Source: Nitratidesulfovibrio termitidis HI1
Lineage (GTDB): Bacteria; Desulfobacterota; Desulfovibrionia; Desulfovibrionales; Desulfovibrionaceae
Assembly (NCBI RefSeq): GCF_000504305.1
Contig: NZ_KI632512.1
Coordinates: 776,388 to 840,387, forward strand
Reading direction: 5' to 3'
Length of the DNA: 64,000 nt
Shown here piece after piece: positions 61,301 through 64,000 of this stretch. Positions within the stretch are counted from its first letter, which is position 1. Each line of letters starts with the position of its first letter. The position numbers were made by a program, and so were the translations under genes. Below the pieces are notes generated by a model. It was not told the DNA's origin and made no database searches. It saw nothing but the letters and a program-made list of their open reading frames with translations.

Positions 61301-61346
61301 CAGCCTCGTCAACCTGCGCAAGGCCGCCAAGGTGACCGAACTGTAG
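58314..61346 (+). CDS. fdhA: Cysteine-type periplasmic formate dehydrogenase, catalytic subunit
   Basis: 1010 residues, aligned with the first FdhA along its whole length. The Tat signal is SRRGFLKLTSAG. The [4Fe-4S] site is Cys50, 53, 57, 85 (CPFCSCGC...LCAKGA). The metal ligand is Cys189 (HQARICHSSTV) where the first copy has selenocysteine. His190, which follows the ligand, is kept, as are GSNAAEHHPM and GEPNVQGTTDHALL. AAGGAGG lies six bases before the ATG. It would oxidise formate in the periplasm with Mo or W. Cysteine forms are usually slower but do not need selenium. First gene of a three-gene module without a cytochrome. Confidence 0.96.
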   Translation: MGLSRRGFLKLTSAGAAGLALGRFGIDLGPISAHAAGLKIEGAKEFISICPFCSCGCNTLVHVKDGKIVNIEGDPDYPVSGGGLCAKGAALRSLHVNENRLSKPLYRAPGGDKWEEKDWDWMLDRIARKVKEQRDRDFRAKNDAGQVINRVDSLFHLGTSQVSNEEAAVLHQMVRGLGIVHFDHQARICHSSTVPALAESFGRGAMTNHYNDIQNADAVLIMGSNAAEHHPMTFKWVIKAKEKGAVVMHVDPKFSRTSARSDFHVPIRSGTDIAFLGGMVKYILDNKKYFEEYVMEYTNAAFIVGEKFSFNDGVFSGYDANTRKYDKGAWAFEKDEAGLPRRDPSLANPRCVLNLLKKHYDRYTMERVSSVTGVSQADIKRVYEAFTATGRPDKAGTVIYALGWTQHTVGVQNIRLSAMVQLLLGNIGIAGGGINALRGEPNVQGTTDHALLYGYLPGYHSMFTANYTTLADYLKAYTPVSKDPKSVNWWSNRPKYMVSLLKAWYGDNATPENEFGYQLLPKMDPGMDCSHLFIFDRMYKGAIKGGFIFGHNPAQSIPNIHKVRKALDNLDWLVMAEVFHNETTENWHRPGIDPKKVKTEMFLLPSAYRAEKEGTISNSGRWHMWHYKAVEPHGQSRNMGEMCTAIMSRVRALYAKEGGALPEALLQMDYPETFDADAVARKCNGWFTRDVKIGDKEYKKGQQVPGFANLRDDGSTVSLNWLYCGGYTDSGNLAKRRDLTQTPMQARIGMFPGFAWAWPMNRRVLYNRASVNPQGKPYNPDRVVIEWQDGKWVGDVPDGGAPPMAMEKGTYPFIMTTEGRSQIYGPGREDGPFPEHYEPAETPLKTNPFSRQMNNPCMKMTISDIDKLAAHGDPKYPIVLTTYSLTEHWCSGSETRNAPPLLEAEPQQYIEMSHELAKEKGIKNGDVVEVESIRGVVQAVAMVTIRIRPFKVEGKTLHLVGMPFCFGWTKPKCGDSVNRLTPSVGDPNTTIPEYKASLVNLRKAAKVTEL

Positions 61347-61425
61347 CCGTCCCCGCCGGGGTGCGGAGCGCACGACGCCCCGTACCCTGGCCGGACGCCA
61401 TGGCGCGAAGCCAAGGAGAACCGAA

Positions 61426-62151
61426 ATGCCCAAGGCGTTTCTGATAGATACCACGCGGTGCACGGCCTGCCGGGGTTGCCAGGTGGCCTGCAAGGAATGG
61501 AAGAACCTGCCCCCGGTGCCCACCAAGCAGACCGGCACCCACCAGAACCCGCCGGACCTGAACCCGTACAACTTCAAGCTGGTACGCTTCAGCGAGCACA
61601 TGGTGAACGGCGCCGTGCAATGGTACTTCTTCCCGGACCAGTGCAGGCATTGCGTGGATGCGCCGTGCATGCTGGTGGCCTCTAACCCAGAAGCCATCAT
61701 CCAGGACGCGGATACCGGCGCTGTCATCTACACCGAGCTGACGGCCAAGGAAAACATCGACGACATCCGGGGGGCCTGCCCGTACGACATCCCCCGCAAG
61801 GACCCGGCCACCGGGCGCATCGTCAAGTGCGACATGTGCATCGACCGCGTGCGCGCCAACATGCTGCCCATGTGCGTGAAAAGCTGCGCCATGGGGGCCA
61901 TGAACTTCGGCGACCGCGCGGCCATGCTGCAACTGGCCGAAGAACGGCTGGCCGCGGTGAAGAAGACCTTCCCGGCGGCGCAACTGCTGAACGTGAAGGA
62001 CGTTTCCGTGATCTTCCTGGTGGCCGATGACCCCAAGAAGTACCACACCCACGCCGTGGCCGATGCGGCCCCCCGCCAGATGACCCGCAAGCAGTTCGTG
62101 GCCCGTCTGGCCGCCCCGCTGCGGGGGCTGGCCGACACCACCAACAGCTGA
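61426..62151 (+). CDS. fdhB: Formate dehydrogenase iron-sulfur subunit (second module)
   Basis: 241 residues, AAGGAG upstream. Cluster motifs match the first FdhB: CTACRGCQVACK, CRHCVDAPC, GACPYDIP, CDMCIDRV and CVKSC. It has a longer basic/alanine-rich C-terminus (RKQFVARLAAPLRGLADTTNS) that may contact the large subunit. Separated from fdhA by 79 nt with a small GC hairpin and from fdhE by 78 nt. Electron acceptor not encoded here. Confidence 0.94.
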   Translation: MPKAFLIDTTRCTACRGCQVACKEWKNLPPVPTKQTGTHQNPPDLNPYNFKLVRFSEHMVNGAVQWYFFPDQCRHCVDAPCMLVASNPEAIIQDADTGAVIYTELTAKENIDDIRGACPYDIPRKDPATGRIVKCDMCIDRVRANMLPMCVKSCAMGAMNFGDRAAMLQLAEERLAAVKKTFPAAQLLNVKDVSVIFLVADDPKKYHTHAVADAAPRQMTRKQFVARLAAPLRGLADTTNS

Positions 62152-62229
62152 TCATGACATCCCCCGTGCGGCGCCCACTGCGGGCTGCCGCACGGGGTCA
62201 TTCGCACCGCATCCGCAAGGGAGCCACGC

Positions 62230-63204
62230 ATGCATGCCGCCACGCCCGACACACCCGTAGCACCGATAACCGCCACGCCCGTGCCCGATGGGGAAACGCC
62301 TGACGCGACCCACGGCCCCCTGCCGGATGCCCCCACCCGCCTGCTTCAGGACGCCGCACGCCTTGTGCACGAGGTGCCCCCCCTGCGCCCGCTGCTGGAT
62401 GCCTTCGTCCCCCTGCTGGAAGCCCGCGCCACGTTGCGCGATGCCGCCCCCGGCTGGATCGGCCCCCTGCCTGCCCCGGCGCAGGACGCATCCGTAAAGG
62501 GCATCCCCCTGCTGTCGGGCATCGGCTTTCAGGACGTGACGGAGCACCTGCCCGCCGCCCTCGAACAACTGTTGCCGGTAATGGAAGAGGCGTTCCCCGC
62601 CCTTGCGCCGGAGCTGGCAGCCCTGCGGCAAGCTCTGGCCAGCGGCGATATCGACGCCTCGGCGCTGTCCGCCGTGGCTGGCGGGCGCACCATCACCCTG
62701 CCCTCCGGCATCTCCGCCGAGGTGCTGTCCTTCGTGGCGAGTGAAGCAGTGCGACCGTTCATCGAACGTCAGGCCCGTGACCTGGTGCCCGTCCTGCGAG
62801 CCATGCCCTGGGCACGACCGGTGTGCCCGACATGCGGCGGGGCACCCGGCTTTTCGCGCCTGCAACGCGAACGGGACGACAACGAATTCATCACCGGTCA
62901 CGGTGGCGTGCGGTTTCTGCATTGCGCCACCTGCGCCACCGAATGGCGGTACAAGCGGGTTTCCTGCCCCGGTTGCGGCAACGAGGAGCCGGAGCAACTG
63001 GGCCTGCTGGCGACGCGGGAACGACCCTTCGAACGGGCCGACACCTGCGATGCCTGCAAGCGCTACATCCTGTGCCAGGATGCCACGGAATTCATCAACC
63101 TGCCCGATGCGACCATTTCGGTGCTGGCCATGCTGCCACTGGAACTGCAAGCCCGGCAGGCCGGATACCTGCCGCTGGTGCCCCAGCCGTGGAGTGCCGG
63201 GTAA
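62230..63204 (+). CDS. fdhE: Formate dehydrogenase accessory protein FdhE (second module)
   Basis: 324 residues, paralogous to 37584-38525. The four CxxC motifs are CPTC (about 199), CATC, CPGC and CDAC, in the same order and spacing. The N-terminal half is variable and Pro-rich. AAGGGAG precedes the ATG. Having a separate FdhE in each module suggests each is matched to its own FdhA. Last gene of the operon, with a terminator 80 nt on. Confidence 0.92.
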   Translation: MHAATPDTPVAPITATPVPDGETPDATHGPLPDAPTRLLQDAARLVHEVPPLRPLLDAFVPLLEARATLRDAAPGWIGPLPAPAQDASVKGIPLLSGIGFQDVTEHLPAALEQLLPVMEEAFPALAPELAALRQALASGDIDASALSAVAGGRTITLPSGISAEVLSFVASEAVRPFIERQARDLVPVLRAMPWARPVCPTCGGAPGFSRLQRERDDNEFITGHGGVRFLHCATCATEWRYKRVSCPGCGNEEPEQLGLLATRERPFERADTCDACKRYILCQDATEFINLPDATISVLAMLPLELQARQAGYLPLVPQPWSAG

Positions 63205-63283
63205 ACGCCCCACGGCGCACGGCGCGTCTTCACATCCATAGCGGGCAGTCCCGCGCCCGCCCTCTTGCCCGCCCTCCCTCTCG

Positions 63284-63317
63284 CGCAGCCCCCGCCACCA
63301 GCGGGGGCTGCGGTTTT
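63284..63317 (+). terminator. Terminator of the second formate dehydrogenase operon
   Basis: A 12-bp stem CGCAGCCCCCGC/GCGGGGGCTGCG with a 5-nt loop (63284-63312), followed by GTTTTG. Confidence 0.8.
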
Positions 63318-63579
63318 GAAGCAGTAACGCTGGTCACACCATCACTGCCAACGTCACCAATACGCCACCCCGCCGTCACCATAACGAGCCGCATGGCTGT
63401 TTAACCATACAATTTCAGGATGTTGACGCAAAACCGTAAATGTGTGCAACATATCCTGCCCATAATCGTGCCGCTTTTCCGGCTGTTCACGCGGTTGCAT
63501 GTAACGCCCGGCATATTTGCCGCAATCGCCAGATCGGCCCACGCCATACGTACCCAACCCCAAGCGACAGGGGGTCGCA
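63318..63579. other. Upstream region of the last ABC ATPase gene
   Basis: AT-rich with an inverted repeat: AGGATGTTG (63417-63425) and CAACATATCCT (63447-63457) enclose a TTGACG. This resembles an operator over a promoter, though no good -10 was found. AGGGGG lies five bases before the TTG start. Confidence 0.4.
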
Positions 63580-64000
63580 TTGTCCGCCATTCAACTTCTG
63601 AACGTCAGCAGGCACTGGGGCGACGTCCGCGCCGTGGACGACGTCTCCTTCGAGGTGGAACAGGGCGCCATGCTGGTGCTGCTGGGGCCTTCGGGCTGCG
63701 GCAAGTCCACAACCCTGCGGCTCATCGCGGGTCTGGAATCCGTCACCTCTGGCCGGATCATGATCGGCGAGCGCGACGTCACCAACCTGCCCCCGGCCCA
63801 GCGCCAGCTGGCCATGGTCTTCCAGTCGTACGCGCTGTTCCCGCACCTGACGGTGCGCGAGAACATCCTGTTCGGGCTTACCGTACGCAAGGTGCCCGAG
63901 CCCGAGCGCGAAAAACGCCTGACCCGCGCCGTGGACATCCTGGGGCTGGGCGCCCTGCTGCAACGCAAGCCGGGCGAACTTTCCGGCGGGCAGCAGCAGC
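63580..64000 (+). CDS. ABC transporter ATPase, UgpC/MalK/PotA type (start only)
   Basis: Read from TTG 63580, with AGGGGG correctly spaced, to the window end. SAIQLLNVSRHWGDVRAVDDVSFEVEQG leads to Walker A GPSGCGKSTTLRLIAG, a Q-loop (MVFQSYALFPHLTVRENILFGL) and the start of the signature LSGGQQQ. This is the class of ATPases that drives uptake of sugars, glycerol phosphate or polyamines. The TTG start is chosen because the encoded sequence matches the family from its second residue; no ATG exists nearby. It is probably the first gene of an uptake operon that continues outside the window. Confidence 0.88.
   Translation, partial: MSAIQLLNVSRHWGDVRAVDDVSFEVEQGAMLVLLGPSGCGKSTTLRLIAGLESVTSGRIMIGERDVTNLPPAQRQLAMVFQSYALFPHLTVRENILFGLTVRKVPEPEREKRLTRAVDILGLGALLQRKPGELSGGQQQ

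Noticed and set aside
58323-61727. 1134-residue open frame on the minus strand opposite the second fdhA and fdhB
   Set aside because: Same cause; its protein is the antisense of conserved FDH sequence.
1-64000. tRNA or rRNA genes
   Set aside because: No tRNA cloverleaf arms or rRNA core sequences were recognised by eye.

Overview
The window is GC-rich DNA from a sulfate-reducing deltaproteobacterium of the Desulfovibrio/Nitratidesulfovibrio group. This rests on gene content: a tetraheme cytochrome c3, a Mop-type aldehyde oxidoreductase whose cluster cysteines fall at the same residue numbers as the Desulfovibrio gigas enzyme, two periplasmic formate dehydrogenases, Rrf2-type regulators, and an aldehyde-oxidoreductase gene neighbourhood I remember from Desulfovibrio vulgaris. 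Nothing could be searched, so the assignment is by recognition.

Layout. 1-6000: the end of a LysR regulator meets a chemotaxis operon (receptor, CheW, CheA; minus strand). 6570-10860: two Rrf2 regulators face away from each other; the rightward one leads an operon with a sulfide:quinone-reductase-like flavoprotein, a DUF1641 protein and a receiver protein whose phospho-acceptor Asp is Glu. 11300-17400: a Sel1-repeat protein and a MacB/Lol-like ABC exporter operon (adaptor, ATPase, two permeases), with a 230-bp double-hairpin element between the permeases. 18240-33000 (minus): a ten-gene, mostly ATGA-overlapped operon containing the aldehyde oxidoreductase and proteins that look like its cofactor-maturation system: a MoeA-like protein, XdhC, a MocA-like nucleotidyltransferase fused to an HD domain, a radical SAM protein, a methyltransferase, a C-GCAxxG-C-C protein, a truncated AMP-forming ligase, a multi-cluster redox protein and a histidine phosphatase. 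This is the best candidate for a poorly described system.

33750-38970 (plus): fdhA with an in-frame UGA (selenocysteine 189), fdhB, fdhE and a tetraheme cytochrome c3, followed by a single-domain ModE-like regulator. 57440-63200 repeats the module (ModE-like regulator, fdhA, fdhB, fdhE) with cysteine in place of selenocysteine and no cytochrome. The two FDH modules bracket a polyamine region.

41500-56100: a complete agmatine/putrescine route. The minus-strand cluster runs gabT, potA, potB, potC, potD, putrescine aminotransferase, aminobutyraldehyde dehydrogenase, aguA. A sigma-54 enhancer-binding regulator gene lies upstream, a good -24/-12 promoter precedes gabT, and two near-identical AT-rich sites sit above it. 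aguB and an amidohydrolase run divergently. A transposase-derived gene without visible inverted repeats follows. The window ends inside a sugar/polyamine-type ABC ATPase gene that begins with TTG.

A recurring oddity is the number of short tandem repeats (9-28 bp) inside linkers, tails and leaders. Very long open frames opposite real genes are by-products of the high GC content and were left out.
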